64,000 bases of DNA from Sinomicrobium pectinilyticum (GTDB lineage: Bacteria; Bacteroidota; Bacteroidia; Flavobacteriales; Flavobacteriaceae): positions 61,632-125,631 of the forward strand of contig NZ_RJTM01000072.1 of the NCBI RefSeq assembly GCF_003725735.1, written 5' to 3'. The stretch's first letter is position 1; the number at the start of each line of letters is the position of its first letter. A program made the translations under genes and the position numbers. This document shows positions 8,103 through 16,964 of this stretch, in pieces. The notes beneath the pieces were generated by a model, which worked only from the letters and a program-made list of their open reading frames with translations, did no database searches and was not told the origin of the DNA.

Positions 8103-10248
8103 ACTTTTCCATTTCAGCGACTTCTCTTTCCCAAAAACGATGTTTGGAGACCCCTTCTATAAAATCTTCTATTTTGCTGTCCAGGAAAATTCCTTTTTTC
8201 AACGCATCATTCCCTTGGGGGAGGTCCGGCATCATACTGCCGGGAAAGGTCTTTTCCCATACCTCTTTTGCCGAACCTTCAATAGCAATAGCTTTACAAT
8301 GTTTATAGGATTCATTTATAAAATGAATAGCCTCCATATTCTTTTTAAGTTCATCAGTACTTTGTTTGCCGGCAGGAATGTAAACAGCATCAAAAAGAAC
8401 AGAGGAAGTTGCTATAAAGCTACTGTCAATCTTTATTTTTTCTCCTGAATCGGTTTTTAACATACCGGAATGAGGGGCTATTACCTGAACATTAGCACCC
8501 TGGCTTTCCAGGTTTTCCCTCGCATTCCGGATGGCATTACCGTCAACTCCATCTGCACATAAAAAAGCAATTCTGCGGGAAACGATGAAGGAAACAGGGT
8601 TTTTAAGCATGCTCAGTGCTTCGGAAGATTTGATTTTCTGTTCTACATAAACAGGTTCGAATTCCTCTGCACCGGCATCCGCAGGGACTCCCTTGTTGAT
8701 TGGTTTTTCCGGTTCGGGAGGGGAGTCCATACCTAGTCTGGCAGCCACTTTTTCGGAAAGTTCATGATCGACCTGGGTAAGAAGTCCCACCATTCTTTCC
8801 CGGATCCTCTCTCTTTTTACTTTTCCCAGTTCAAAACTGAAAGCATCTATCATATGCTTTTTTTCTATAGGCGTCTGGCTGTTGTAAAACAGTGTGGCCT
8901 GGCTGAAAAAATCGGAGAAACTTTTACTCCGTGTACGCACTTTCCTTCCTTCTATTTTTTCTGTATATGTGGTAAATCCTCCTTCTCTCATTTTAGCCTG
9001 AAAAGGACAGCCCCCTTCTATGGAATTGGGATGGTAATGATTTTTTCCTTTATTGATCTCTTGCCGCATAAAGCCATCCCGCTGATTGTTCAGGGCTGAA
9101 GAGATGGGACGGTTAATAGGAATCTCATGGAAATTCGGGCCGCCTAAACGGATTAATTGAGTGTCTAAGTAGGAAAAGAGCCTTCCCTGTAGCAGGGGAT
9201 CATTGGTGAAATCGATGCCGGGTACTATATTCCCGGGATGAAAAGCTATTTGTTCTGTTTCCGCAAAGAAATTATCGGGATTCCTGTTGAGTACCATCTT
9301 CCCGATCCTTACCACAGGTACCAATTCTTCCGGAATAATTTTGGTAGGGTCCAACAGGTCAAAATCGAATCGGTCCATGTCCTCTTCGGCAACCATTTGT
9401 ACCCCGAGTTCAAACTCCGGATAGTTTCCGTTTTCGATGGCTTCCCATAGATCCTGCCGATGGAAATCCGGATTTTCTCCTGAAATTTTTTGGGCTTCGT
9501 CCCACAGAACTCCGTGTACGCCCAGTAAAGGTTTCCAGTGAAACTTTACAAGTGTTGATTTTCCCGCGTCATTGACAAAACGGAAAGTGTGCACTCCGAA
9601 TCCTTCCATCATCCTGTAACTCCTGGGTATCGCCCTGTCGGACATGGCCCACATGATCATATGGATAGATTCGGGCATTAATGAAATGAAATCCCAGAAG
9701 GTGTCATGAGCTGTGGATGCCTGGGGTATCTCATTGTCCGCTTCCGGTTTTACCGCATGGATTAGGTCCGGAAACTTCATGGCGTCCTGAATAAAAAAAA
9801 CAGGAATATTGTTCCCCACCAGATCGTAATTTCCTTCGTCGGTATAAAATTTAACTGCAAATCCTCTTACATCTCTTGCAAGATCAGTGGATCCTCTGAA
9901 TCCTACCACTGTAGAAAACCGTACGAAAACAGGAATTTTGGCATCCGGATCCTGCAAAAAGTCTGCCTTGGTTACGGCCTTCATCGGTTCATAAACCTGG
10001 AAATAACCATGGGCCCCCGCTCCCCGTGCATGGACAACCCTTTCCGGTATGCGCTCATGATCAAAATGTGTCATTTTTTCCCTGAACATAAAATCCTCCA
10101 TCAGGGTAGGGCCTCTTTCTCCTGCGGTTAGGGAGTTTTGGGTGTCGTTTACCCGAACCCCCTGGTTGGTGGTTATAAATTTATCCTTTTGCTGATTTTT
10201 GTGTTGCTCCAGCTGTTCTGTTTTACGGTTATCTTTCTTTTCTTCCAT
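8101..10248 (-). CDS. katE: Large-subunit (clade II) catalase KatE/HPII with C-terminal DJ-1/PfpI-like domain
   Basis: A 715-residue monofunctional haem catalase that splits hydrogen peroxide to water and oxygen in the cytoplasm. The distal His lies in RVVHARGAGAHGYF (His73), the distal Asn in LVGNNIPVFFIQDA (about 146-147), and the proximal haem Tyr in RLFSYLDTQLIRLGG. The extra C-terminal segment (about residues 560-715; RRIAFLCADGVDGN, VIAPHSGML, FDAVYIPAG) is the flavodoxin/DJ-1-like domain that marks large-subunit catalases. A Gln/Lys-rich N-terminal tail precedes the core, as in E. coli HPII. It heads a leftward run with the SDR and SemiSWEET genes. The window also has an unrelated manganese catalase, so peroxide defence is doubled. 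Confidence 0.96.
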   Translation of the reverse strand: MEEKKDNRKTEQLEQHKNQQKDKFITTNQGVRVNDTQNSLTAGERGPTLMEDFMFREKMTHFDHERIPERVVHARGAGAHGYFQVYEPMKAVTKADFLQDPDAKIPVFVRFSTVVGFRGSTDLARDVRGFAVKFYTDEGNYDLVGNNIPVFFIQDAMKFPDLIHAVKPEADNEIPQASTAHDTFWDFISLMPESIHMIMWAMSDRAIPRSYRMMEGFGVHTFRFVNDAGKSTLVKFHWKPLLGVHGVLWDEAQKISGENPDFHRQDLWEAIENGNYPEFELGVQMVAEEDMDRFDFDLLDPTKIIPEELVPVVRIGKMVLNRNPDNFFAETEQIAFHPGNIVPGIDFTNDPLLQGRLFSYLDTQLIRLGGPNFHEIPINRPISSALNNQRDGFMRQEINKGKNHYHPNSIEGGCPFQAKMREGGFTTYTEKIEGRKVRTRSKSFSDFFSQATLFYNSQTPIEKKHMIDAFSFELGKVKRERIRERMVGLLTQVDHELSEKVAARLGMDSPPEPEKPINKGVPADAGAEEFEPVYVEQKIKSSEALSMLKNPVSFIVSRRIAFLCADGVDGNAIRNARENLESQGANVQVIAPHSGMLKTDSGEKIKIDSSFIATSSVLFDAVYIPAGKQSTDELKKNMEAIHFINESYKHCKAIAIEGSAKEVWEKTFPGSMMPDLPQGNDALKKGIFLDSKIEDFIEGVSKHRFWEREVAEMEK

Positions 10249-10461
10249 GGCACTGAATTTTATAAATGCTTTTTATGAATAATTCCCGGTTTGAAAATGA
10301 TAACGAAATGTCGGTTTAATAAATAAAATGTCTTAACTCAATGAAGTAAAAAATTAATTCAAGAAGTTGCTGACGGATTGAAATACGGGTGAAAACGGAT
10401 CGCATTATTAGTTAAATCGATACAGTTAAAAAATGAAGCAGGATCAACCTATCTTCGTGTT

Positions 10462-10677
10462 ATGCATAAAATTGATGTCATGGAAGCCTTTTATTATCTG
10501 GACAGCGAAGCCAAGCCGGACGGGAACCACCTTGTCCATACCTTTGCGTGTACAATGAAAGAGAAGCCTTTTCCGATTAAATTAGGCTGGCAAAAGAACT
10601 CACAATCAGCGCTTAAAAAAGCTACTAAGTATTACGAGCACGTTAAATTATGTGACAAGTGTACGGGAAAGACATAA
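10462..10677 (+). CDS. Small conserved-looking protein with C-terminal CxxC
   Basis: The 71-residue product starts at ATG with MHKIDVMEAFYYLDSEAKP and ends HVKLCDKCTGKT. It is soluble and mixed alpha/beta in character, with a final Cys-x2-Cys that could bind a metal. I do not recognise the family. The codon use and length look genuine, and the frame fills the plus-strand space between katE and the next membrane protein. A TATCTTCG box, one mismatch from the Bacteroidota -7 consensus, lies only a few bases before the ATG, so the message might be nearly leaderless. That is speculative. Confidence 0.6.
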   Translation: MHKIDVMEAFYYLDSEAKPDGNHLVHTFACTMKEKPFPIKLGWQKNSQSALKKATKYYEHVKLCDKCTGKT

Positions 10678-10744
10678 AGAACATGCCCCGGCCGTACGCT
10701 CAGATGAGAGAGGGGGGAACTAACATTAAAGTTAAAAAGGACAA

Positions 10745-11218
10745 ATGAATATATTTGAATTAATCATAACGGCAATTGTAAGTACGAGTGTGATGACGCT
10801 ATTCAGTTACAGGTACGCACGGGCTCGTTCTTCTCAATTCAAAGAACCCGAACTACTGAACCTGTTAGTGAAAAATTCGGGAATTATCCCCCTCTCTCCC
10901 TCTAAAAAAAATATCCTGGGATGGATACTTCACTATGCCATAGGTTTCTTTTTTGTCCTGATTTTTGAAATCCTGTTAAGTACAGGCATCGTTGATTTTT
11001 CCCTGGTCATATGTGTTGTCTATGGAATTGTCATAGGGGTTATCGGTGTATGTTCATGGTTGTTCATGTTTTCGCTTAATAATGATCCACCTAAAATAAG
11101 ATTCAGCGAATTTTATGTCCACCTGTTATTGGCACACCTCTTTTTTGCTGTTTCCATGGGATTAATGTATATCCTTATAGCATCCATAACTAACAACACG
11201 GTTATCATTATGAGATGA
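10745..11218 (+). CDS. Four-helix integral membrane protein of unknown function
   Basis: A 157-residue protein with predicted membrane helices at about residues 4-22, 60-82, 88-112 and 127-150. A cytoplasmic-looking stretch with Arg/Lys (RYARARSSQFKEPELLNLLV) sits between helices 1 and 2. No catalytic or transport motif is visible. It lies 67 bp after the small CxxC protein on the same strand and may be co-transcribed with it. It faces the TIGR02588-type gene in a convergent arrangement. Function is unassigned. Confidence 0.72.
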   Translation: MNIFELIITAIVSTSVMTLFSYRYARARSSQFKEPELLNLLVKNSGIIPLSPSKKNILGWILHYAIGFFFVLIFEILLSTGIVDFSLVICVVYGIVIGVIGVCSWLFMFSLNNDPPKIRFSEFYVHLLLAHLFFAVSMGLMYILIASITNNTVIIMR

Positions 11219-11303
11219 TATGTGGTCGTGGTGGTAGAGGTACAGACGAGGTAGCGGAAATGCTTCTGAAATTTACTGTCTGTCCGGGAGAAATGACACT
11301 GCT

Positions 11304-11693
11304 TTAAGGCTTTACGAATGTAAGGGAGGTTACCTTCAGCGAATCTGACGTTTGCTTTTCATTGTTAAAAGAAACCCAGGCTGTTTCCTTGGATTGTGCG
11401 GGTACGTATTTTAATTCCAGGGTAGCTGTTTCGGCTGACTTCCCGTTTTGAAAAAGACTCAATTGAATATTTACTGCTTCTGCAGTTTTATCCCCGGTAT
11501 TTTCGATTTCTACTCTATAGGTATATCCTGGCATGGAAGGTTCGTATTTGCTGATAACGAGCAGGTGCGGAGGTGCATTTTCATTTGTTGCCAGCTGATA
11601 TGTCAAATCGCCGATCAGGGTTACGAGAATAAGTACTCCCAGAAAAAAGGATATTTGCTCTATACGGTTATATTTTCTCTGAACCTGTTCCAT
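11304..11693 (-). CDS. TIGR02588-type membrane-anchored protein
   Basis: The 129-residue protein has an N-terminal membrane anchor (about residues 12-34, FFLGVLILVTLIGDLTYQL) and an extracytoplasmic beta-rich domain with YRVEIENTGDKTAEAVNIQL and PAQSKETAWVSF. This resembles the family catalogued as TIGR02588, which is known for always occurring in a two-gene unit with a multi-span membrane protein (TIGR02587). The partner gene lies immediately upstream here, 9 bp away, which supports both calls. The function of the pair is unknown; in other bacteria it is often near general-stress genes, as here. Confidence 0.8.
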   Translation of the reverse strand: MEQVQRKYNRIEQISFFLGVLILVTLIGDLTYQLATNENAPPHLLVISKYEPSMPGYTYRVEIENTGDKTAEAVNIQLSLFQNGKSAETATLELKYVPAQSKETAWVSFNNEKQTSDSLKVTSLTFVKP

Positions 11694-11702
11694 ATTCTTT
11701 TT

Positions 11703-12557
11703 TTATTTGATCAATAATCTTCCTGCCGAAGCGCCTATCAGGCCGGGAATAGAAAGTACTATAACCTGGGCCAGGAGAATATCAAAACTACTGTTGAAAC
11801 TACTTCCTGTTCTTCCAAAAAACCACAGGAAGATAACAGAAATAAAAAGCGCTGCGGAATAGGCGATCATAATGTGTAACGAAATTTCCCGGAGCCCTCC
11901 TTTAGCCGCTTTTGAATTCTTGAAATCACTGTAATACAGGATGACAAAGCTCAGCAATAAAGAGGTGAGTACCATGAGGAGCAAATGTATATTTTCACTC
12001 ACGACGGCAATCTGCAATATCTCTTCCGTCGGGGCTACCGATGAGGAAAAGAGTGCCGCTCCGCAGAAAGAGAGGATCCACAATTGCAACGGGTCCTGCT
12101 TTTTGTCACTTTCTTTATCCTCTTTATCCTCTTTATCCATCCCGGTATCTCCTTTATCTTCCTGTCCTAGTTGAGCGGTCCCTACGGAGATGCCAATAGC
12201 TACAATCATGGATTCTACAATGACTTTTCCTATCATCTCATCAAAAGACATCTGAAAATTGATTTTGTTTATGAGAAGCAAAAAAAGAAAGGTAACCACA
12301 AAAGCAATCCCGATTTCTTCCACCGATTCCCTGAAGACTTCCGAATAACTGCTGTCCTCCCTCATGCCGGCATACCTGTTATACCCCAGGAGCAGGATAA
12401 ATGTTACCCCGATAAAAGCCAGCAGTTTTTCCGGAGAAGCTAAAAATCCTATCCACCAAAGCTCCATGGTGTAAAGGAGCGGCAGACTGAAAAGGAGGCC
12501 CCCGATAATTCCTCTGCCATACTCTTTTATTGTCTTTATCTCCTGTATTTTTGTCAT
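11703..12557 (-). CDS. TIGR02587-type seven-span membrane protein
   Basis: A 284-residue protein with about seven hydrophobic helices. It opens EYGRGIIGGLLFSLPLLYTM and has a central block SFCGAALFSSSVAPTEEI that I associate with the TIGR02587 family. A charged loop at about residues 132-155 is built from short Lys-Glu-Asp repeats (QEDKGDTGMDKEDKEDKESD), encoded by a 9-bp tandem repeat in the DNA, and separates the two membrane halves. It is paired with the TIGR02588-type gene 9 bp downstream, the invariant partner of this family. Substrate and role are unknown. Confidence 0.82.
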   Translation of the reverse strand: MTKIQEIKTIKEYGRGIIGGLLFSLPLLYTMELWWIGFLASPEKLLAFIGVTFILLLGYNRYAGMREDSSYSEVFRESVEEIGIAFVVTFLFLLLINKINFQMSFDEMIGKVIVESMIVAIGISVGTAQLGQEDKGDTGMDKEDKEDKESDKKQDPLQLWILSFCGAALFSSSVAPTEEILQIAVVSENIHLLLMVLTSLLLSFVILYYSDFKNSKAAKGGLREISLHIMIAYSAALFISVIFLWFFGRTGSSFNSSFDILLAQVIVLSIPGLIGASAGRLLIK

Positions 12558-12746
12558 TTTCTGTGTTTAAAGCTTTATGTCCCATCTTATACGGACAACT
12601 TCCTGTATTTTAGCCTTTGGCTTACTCTGAAGGGCAGCAATATAAAAGGAATGGTCTAATTAACAGAGGAAAATTTGTTCGCTCAATCATCTTAAAACCA
12701 TATGTGTTTTTTCCTGTTTAGCTTCTGCAGGTGCTATCTTTTAAAG

Positions 12747-14396
12747 CTAATTTTCGTCCTTAAATATGATAACCAGCGAAAGGATTATTCCTCCCAAAGC
12801 GGCTAACAGAAAGAATATCATGGCGAGCCCGGGATAACCGAAAATCACGAAATCCGAGGGGACCCGCATCAGTATGGCTGCGCCTAAAATCATAGCGGCA
12901 ATAATTAAACCCAGCGCTATTCTGTTGGCTACTTTTTGGAAGCCATCCGTAATGCGTTTTTCATCGACCGCTTCTATTTTTACTTTAAAATTATTATTGG
13001 CAAAATGTCTGGAAATTTCATTCAGGCGCCGGGGCATATCTTTGGCCAACCGCTTTCCTTCTATAAATAGTGAAATAAGATTTTCCAGTTTGGTTTCCTC
13101 TTTTATGCTATTCCTGATGATTTTAAAAAGGTTCTCTTTAATGGCTTTCCGGACATCGAAGGAAGGATGTAATGTGGTGATTATTTGTTCCAGATTAAGC
13201 AGTACTTTCCCTAAAATATTAATATCGACAGGTAATTTCACATAATGTTCTGCCGCTATGCGGTTTAATTGAATAAGCAACCTGCCTGTTTCCATTTCTC
13301 CCGAGGTATTCAGCTGCTGGTTTACGACCAGGTATATGATTTTCTTCTTAAAGTTGAGAATATCACTTTCCTGCTGTGTTTCACTGATGGTAAGTAAGAT
13401 CTCTGCCGTACCCTGCGCATTTTTATTGGTTAATGCCAGGAGTAATTGTATGAGATATTCCTGCATGTTTTTAGAAAACCTTGCCACCATTCCCAGGTCG
13501 ATCAGTGCTATTTTATGATTGGTCGTATAATGGACATTTCCGGGATGAGGATCGGCGTGTACAAAACCGTCTTTCAGTATTTGTTGCAGGTAGGCATTTA
13601 CAAGTTTACGGGCCAGATCTTCCGGATCGGACTTCATGGCGGCCACAGGGACATCGGTGATTTTTTTCCCTTCGATAAACTGCATGGTGAGTACCCGTAG
13701 CGAAGAATAGTTGGTGAAGGGAAGGGGGACGATCAATTCTTCGTATTCGGCTAAGTTATGGTGGAGTGCAATGAGGTTTCTGGCCTCCAGTTCATAGTTC
13801 AGTTCCTGCAGTAATACTTGCCTGAGTTCATCCAGTATATCACCAAAAGCATATTTTCTTGCTACTTCGGTATGCTTTACTGCCAGGGCAATTACTTTTT
13901 CCAGCGTCTGAATGTCTTCTGCAAATTTTTGTTTTATCCCGGGACGTTGGATTTTTACGGCAACTTCTTCACCGGAAAACAGGACAGCCTTGTGGACCTG
14001 CCCGATAGATGCACAGGCCAAGGGATCTTTTTCGAAACTTTTGAAGGCTTTATCCAGGCCGGTGTGTAATTCATTTTCTATTGTCCTTTTTACATCACTG
14101 AAACTGATTGCGGAAACTTTGTCCTGCAGATCCGTCAGGGCATGTAGATAGGCATCAGGAAGCAAATCGGGTCTGGTAGATAACAACTGGCCTAACTTTA
14201 CATAGGTAGGCCCCATTTTTTTTAAATCCTCCACCAATTCTTTGGGAGACTGATTGAAATTCCGGTTATTATCCTCAGTTGTTCTATCTTCAAAAGCTTT
14301 GGTGGTCGCCTGTTCAAATAACCCGCTATTCCAGTATTTAAGCATAAAGCTTATAAACTTCTGATAGCGTTGCATGTTATTTGGGAGTATGGACAT
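12747..14396 (-). CDS. ABC1/UbiB-family (AarF) atypical kinase-like membrane protein
   Basis: This 549-residue protein carries the UbiB hallmarks. These are the KxGQ-type segment MGPTYVKLGQLLSTRPDLLP (about residues 60-79), the Ala-rich nucleotide loop and Lys in ASIGQVHKAVL and EEVAVKIQRPG, the catalytic-loop-like HADPHPGNVHY, and the metal Asp in IALIDLGMVAR. Two C-terminal membrane helices (about 490-545) fit the usual anchor. UbiB/ADCK proteins support quinone biosynthesis and lipid homeostasis, probably as ATPases. Bacteroidota use menaquinone, so the precise client is unclear. It lies between the membrane pair and the dodecin gene on the same strand, with gaps of over 120 bp on each side. 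Confidence 0.92.
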   Translation of the reverse strand: MSILPNNMQRYQKFISFMLKYWNSGLFEQATTKAFEDRTTEDNNRNFNQSPKELVEDLKKMGPTYVKLGQLLSTRPDLLPDAYLHALTDLQDKVSAISFSDVKRTIENELHTGLDKAFKSFEKDPLACASIGQVHKAVLFSGEEVAVKIQRPGIKQKFAEDIQTLEKVIALAVKHTEVARKYAFGDILDELRQVLLQELNYELEARNLIALHHNLAEYEELIVPLPFTNYSSLRVLTMQFIEGKKITDVPVAAMKSDPEDLARKLVNAYLQQILKDGFVHADPHPGNVHYTTNHKIALIDLGMVARFSKNMQEYLIQLLLALTNKNAQGTAEILLTISETQQESDILNFKKKIIYLVVNQQLNTSGEMETGRLLIQLNRIAAEHYVKLPVDINILGKVLLNLEQIITTLHPSFDVRKAIKENLFKIIRNSIKEETKLENLISLFIEGKRLAKDMPRRLNEISRHFANNNFKVKIEAVDEKRITDGFQKVANRIALGLIIAAMILGAAILMRVPSDFVIFGYPGLAMIFFLLAALGGIILSLVIIFKDEN

Positions 14397-14519
14397 AATA
14401 TGGGACGATCTTACGTGATTGACATAAATGTTTTGAACGGTATTTTTTTCGTTATAAAAGCGAAAAAAGAATATTTATAATCCTTTTTCCGCTTAAAAAG
14501 TCTCAGAAATTCTGTATGG

Positions 14520-14738
14520 TTATTGCTTGTCTTCCACACCAAAAGAGATTTTGGCATTTACGCCGTAGGATGCAATTTTGTTGTTTTCCACTTTTGCCTT
14601 CATTTCCTTGATGTAAATAGATTTAATATTCTGGACGCTTTTGGCCGCTTCTTTTAAAGCATTTTCCGTCGCATCATCAAAACTTCTGTCTGAACTGGCA
14701 ATAACTTCAATAACTTTGATAATCTTCATGATATTCAT
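14520..14738 (-). CDS. Dodecin-family flavin-binding protein
   Basis: A 72-residue protein with the dodecin pattern: KIIKVIEVIASSDRSFDDA, then ENALKEAAKSVQNIKSIYI, then MKAKVENNKIASYGVNAKISF. It should form the beta-alpha-beta-beta fold that assembles into a 12-mer and stores or buffers flavin. A second Met (residue 4, MKIIKV) may be the real start. It sits 110 bp downstream of the glycoconjugate operon and upstream of the UbiB gene, and is a frequent companion of stress genes. Confidence 0.9.
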   Translation of the reverse strand: MNIMKIIKVIEVIASSDRSFDDATENALKEAAKSVQNIKSIYIKEMKAKVENNKIASYGVNAKISFGVEDKQ

Positions 14739-14848
14739 TTTAAAGGGTTATACAATTATTTAACTTGACTGAAATCTATGTCGACGATTTCTGGTAAAAC
14801 CGAAGACATGATGTTAGGGTGGGGGTATTTCATTTATAATTACGAGAT

Positions 14849-15838
14849 TTAAAATTTGTTATATGAAGAAAAATCCCTTGGTTCCGTGGTAATCAATTCT
14901 TCTTCCAGTTGTTTCTTAAAATAGTCATACGTTTTTTTAAGGCCTTCTGCCCGTGTGGTTAAGGGGAACCAATGGAGTAATTCGGTAGCCTTTAAAATGT
15001 CGGGTTTTCTCCTGGAGGGGTCTCCTTTCGGCATGGGTTTGGTAACTACTTCACATTTATGTTGTGCTAAAAATGCTATTTCCTCAGCGAGTTGCCGTAT
15101 GGTAATTTCTTCCGGATTTCCCATGTTCACCGGGTATATGTAATCACTCATCAACAGTTTGTATATTCCCTCAACCTGGTCGTCTATGTAGCAGAAAGAC
15201 CGTGTCTGCATGCCGTCACCATACAATGAAAATTTCTCCTTTTTCAATGCCTGAGCTATAAAGGCCGGAATTACCCGCCCGTCGTTTATACGCATACGGG
15301 GACCGTAGGTATTGAAAATGCGCACAATTCTGGTGTCCACATTATGAAATCTGTGATAAGCCATTGTAATGGATTCCATAAAACGTTTTGCCTCATCATA
15401 AACTCCCCTGGGGCCCAGAGTATCCACATTTCCGTGATATTCTTCTGTTTGCGGGTGGACCAGCGGATCTCCGTATATTTCGGAAGTCGAGGCCACGAGG
15501 ATCCGCGCTCCTTTTTCCTTTGCCAAACCCAGAAGGTTATAAGTTCCTATCGATCCTACTTTTAATGTCTGTATAGGTATTTTCAGATAATCTATAGGGC
15601 TTGCCGGAGAAGCAAAATGTAATATGTATTTTATCGGCCCTTTTATGTGGATAAAAGAGGTGATGTCGTGATGATAAAATTCAAAATTCGGTAATTTGAA
15701 CAAGTGCTGGATATTTTTTAAACTACCGGTTATAAGATTATCCACACCAACGACCCGATATCCTTTTTCAATGAATTTATCACATAGGTGAGAACCGATG
15801 AATCCTGCCGCACCTGTTATTAATACCCGGTCTTCCAT
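14849..15838 (-). CDS. NAD-dependent UDP-glucuronate decarboxylase-like epimerase/dehydratase
   Basis: The 329-residue extended SDR opens with [18 protein letters not shown] (NAD-binding GxxGxxG). It then has [17 protein letters not shown] and a Thr-Leu-Lys block typical of UDP-glucuronic acid decarboxylase (UXS), which makes UDP-xylose. The catalytic Ser is in [11 protein letters not shown] and Tyr-x3-Lys in YDEAKR; the [10 protein letters not shown] motif follows. Closeness to UXS is based on these motifs; a related 4-epimerase or dehydratase reaction cannot be excluded. It is the last gene of the 12-gene minus-strand operon, 10 bp after the small acidic protein gene, and should supply a nucleotide sugar to the glycosyltransferases upstream. 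Confidence 0.87.
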   Translation of the reverse strand: MEDRVLITGAAGFIGSHLCDKFIEKGYRVVGVDNLITGSLKNIQHLFKLPNFEFYHHDITSFIHIKGPIKYILHFASPASPIDYLKIPIQTLKVGSIGTYNLLGLAKEKGARILVASTSEIYGDPLVHPQTEEYHGNVDTLGPRGVYDEAKRFMESITMAYHRFHNVDTRIVRIFNTYGPRMRINDGRVIPAFIAQALKKEKFSLYGDGMQTRSFCYIDDQVEGIYKLLMSDYIYPVNMGNPEEITIRQLAEEIAFLAQHKCEVVTKPMPKGDPSRRKPDILKATELLHWFPLTTRAEGLKKTYDYFKKQLEEELITTEPRDFSSYNKF

Positions 15839-15848
15839 AATATTTGAT

Positions 15849-16139
15849 TTATTTGTTATTTCCTTTTTCTATAAATTTAAAAAAGCGGCTTTTCTCACCT
15901 GCTGCGGTTTCTTCCTGAAATAAAAACTCAAGATCGTTATCTTCGAATATTTCAAAAAAATCATCCCATGATATGGGCTCCAATTTGTCGTCCTGATCTG
16001 AAAATTTTATTCTTAGCAGTCCATCCGGGCCATCCGTATTGCCTGTGCCTTCGACAATTGCCGGTTTACCGTTTCTCTCTTCTGTCCATCGCTTGATTAT
16101 GCGATGGTCCGTAGTTGTATTTGCCTGTGACTTTTCCAT
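15849..16139 (-). CDS. Small acidic conserved protein in the glycoconjugate operon
   Basis: A 96-residue protein with [40 protein letters not shown] and [18 protein letters not shown] recall similar short proteins in many stress-gene clusters (the 'TDHxxIxxWxEERxGxPAxVxGTG' pattern), often wrongly labelled as branching-enzyme fragments. No enzyme fold is evident; its compact beta-strand pattern and acidic end suggest a small globular partner protein. It is 18 bp from the methyltransferase gene upstream and 10 bp from the decarboxylase-like gene downstream, so it is surely in the operon. Confidence 0.75.
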   Translation of the reverse strand: MEKSQANTTTDHRIIKRWTEERNGKPAIVEGTGNTDGPDGLLRIKFSDQDDKLEPISWDDFFEIFEDNDLEFLFQEETAAGEKSRFFKFIEKGNNK

Positions 16140-16157
16140 TTTTACTGATTTTTGGGT

Positions 16158-16958
16158 TTAATATTTATTGGTTTTTTTCTTTACTTCCTTCTGCCATTTT
16201 TCCCCGATAGCAGAGAGGTATTCCGAATGATTCCAGGTGTCCGTACTGGCTATGGCGTCTTCACTTTTCATGGCTATATAGGTTTCTTCTTCGGGCATTG
16301 TCGCCGTTATTACAAACCCGCAGCTATGGAGCATGGCCCTGATCCCGGAATGGTTGGGAACCCACCAATTGGTAGGGTCTCCGGCCAGTTTGTGTTCGAT
16401 GAAAGACAGCGAAGGCCAGTTCGGGGCCCTGATGATCTCTCTTTCATCCAGATTCACATCTTTCGGCATACTGATTTCTTTTTTTCCGGGGACGGTAAGT
16501 GTTTGTAAAACCATCATTTTCAGGGTCTTCTGAGATAAAATGTCCAGGGCAAACATGGGGTAACGCAGATGGTAGAGTACTCCCATAAACCAGACCAGGT
16601 CATACTGTTCATCGGTACGGGCAATATCATATACCTGCATTTGCCTGAAGGTTATTTTTTCACTTAAACCAAATTGTTTTGCTACCCATTCCGCCTGTCT
16701 TAAATAGTGGGCGTCGAGGTCGATTGCTGTTACATTTGCCCCTCTCATGGCCAGTTTAACAGTATAGTACCCTGCATTGCAGCCTACATCCAGGACCTTC
16801 CAGCCCGTGAGGTTTTCGGGGATTATTTCTTTTATTTTTTCCCATTTAAACGACGGAAAATCTCCTAAAAAATGATTGGGAGCAGTTTGATTTCCGTTGG
16901 GCAGATGTATGTTGTGAAACCAAGGCCCAAGCTTTTTTATGTCGTTTTCCGTCGTCAT
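16158..16958 (-). CDS. SAM-dependent methyltransferase, TIGR04290-like
   Basis: The 266-residue protein contains the class I methyltransferase fold. Motif I is VLDVGCNAGYYTVKLA (about residues 55-70), followed by ANVTAIDLDAHYLRQAE and the post-motif YDLVWFMGVLYHLRYP. The distinctive N-terminus (LGPWFHNIHLPNG, then PNHFLGDFPSFKW) and WWVPNHSGIRAML near the end match the family I know as TIGR04290, whose members sit with glycosyltransferases and sugar oxidoreductases. It probably methylates a sugar or sugar-linked hydroxyl or acid group in the product of this cluster. It is 6 bp from the CgeB-like gene upstream. Confidence 0.85.
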   Translation of the reverse strand: MTTENDIKKLGPWFHNIHLPNGNQTAPNHFLGDFPSFKWEKIKEIIPENLTGWKVLDVGCNAGYYTVKLAMRGANVTAIDLDAHYLRQAEWVAKQFGLSEKITFRQMQVYDIARTDEQYDLVWFMGVLYHLRYPMFALDILSQKTLKMMVLQTLTVPGKKEISMPKDVNLDEREIIRAPNWPSLSFIEHKLAGDPTNWWVPNHSGIRAMLHSCGFVITATMPEEETYIAMKSEDAIASTDTWNHSEYLSAIGEKWQKEVKKKTNKY

Positions 16959-16964
16959 GGGATA

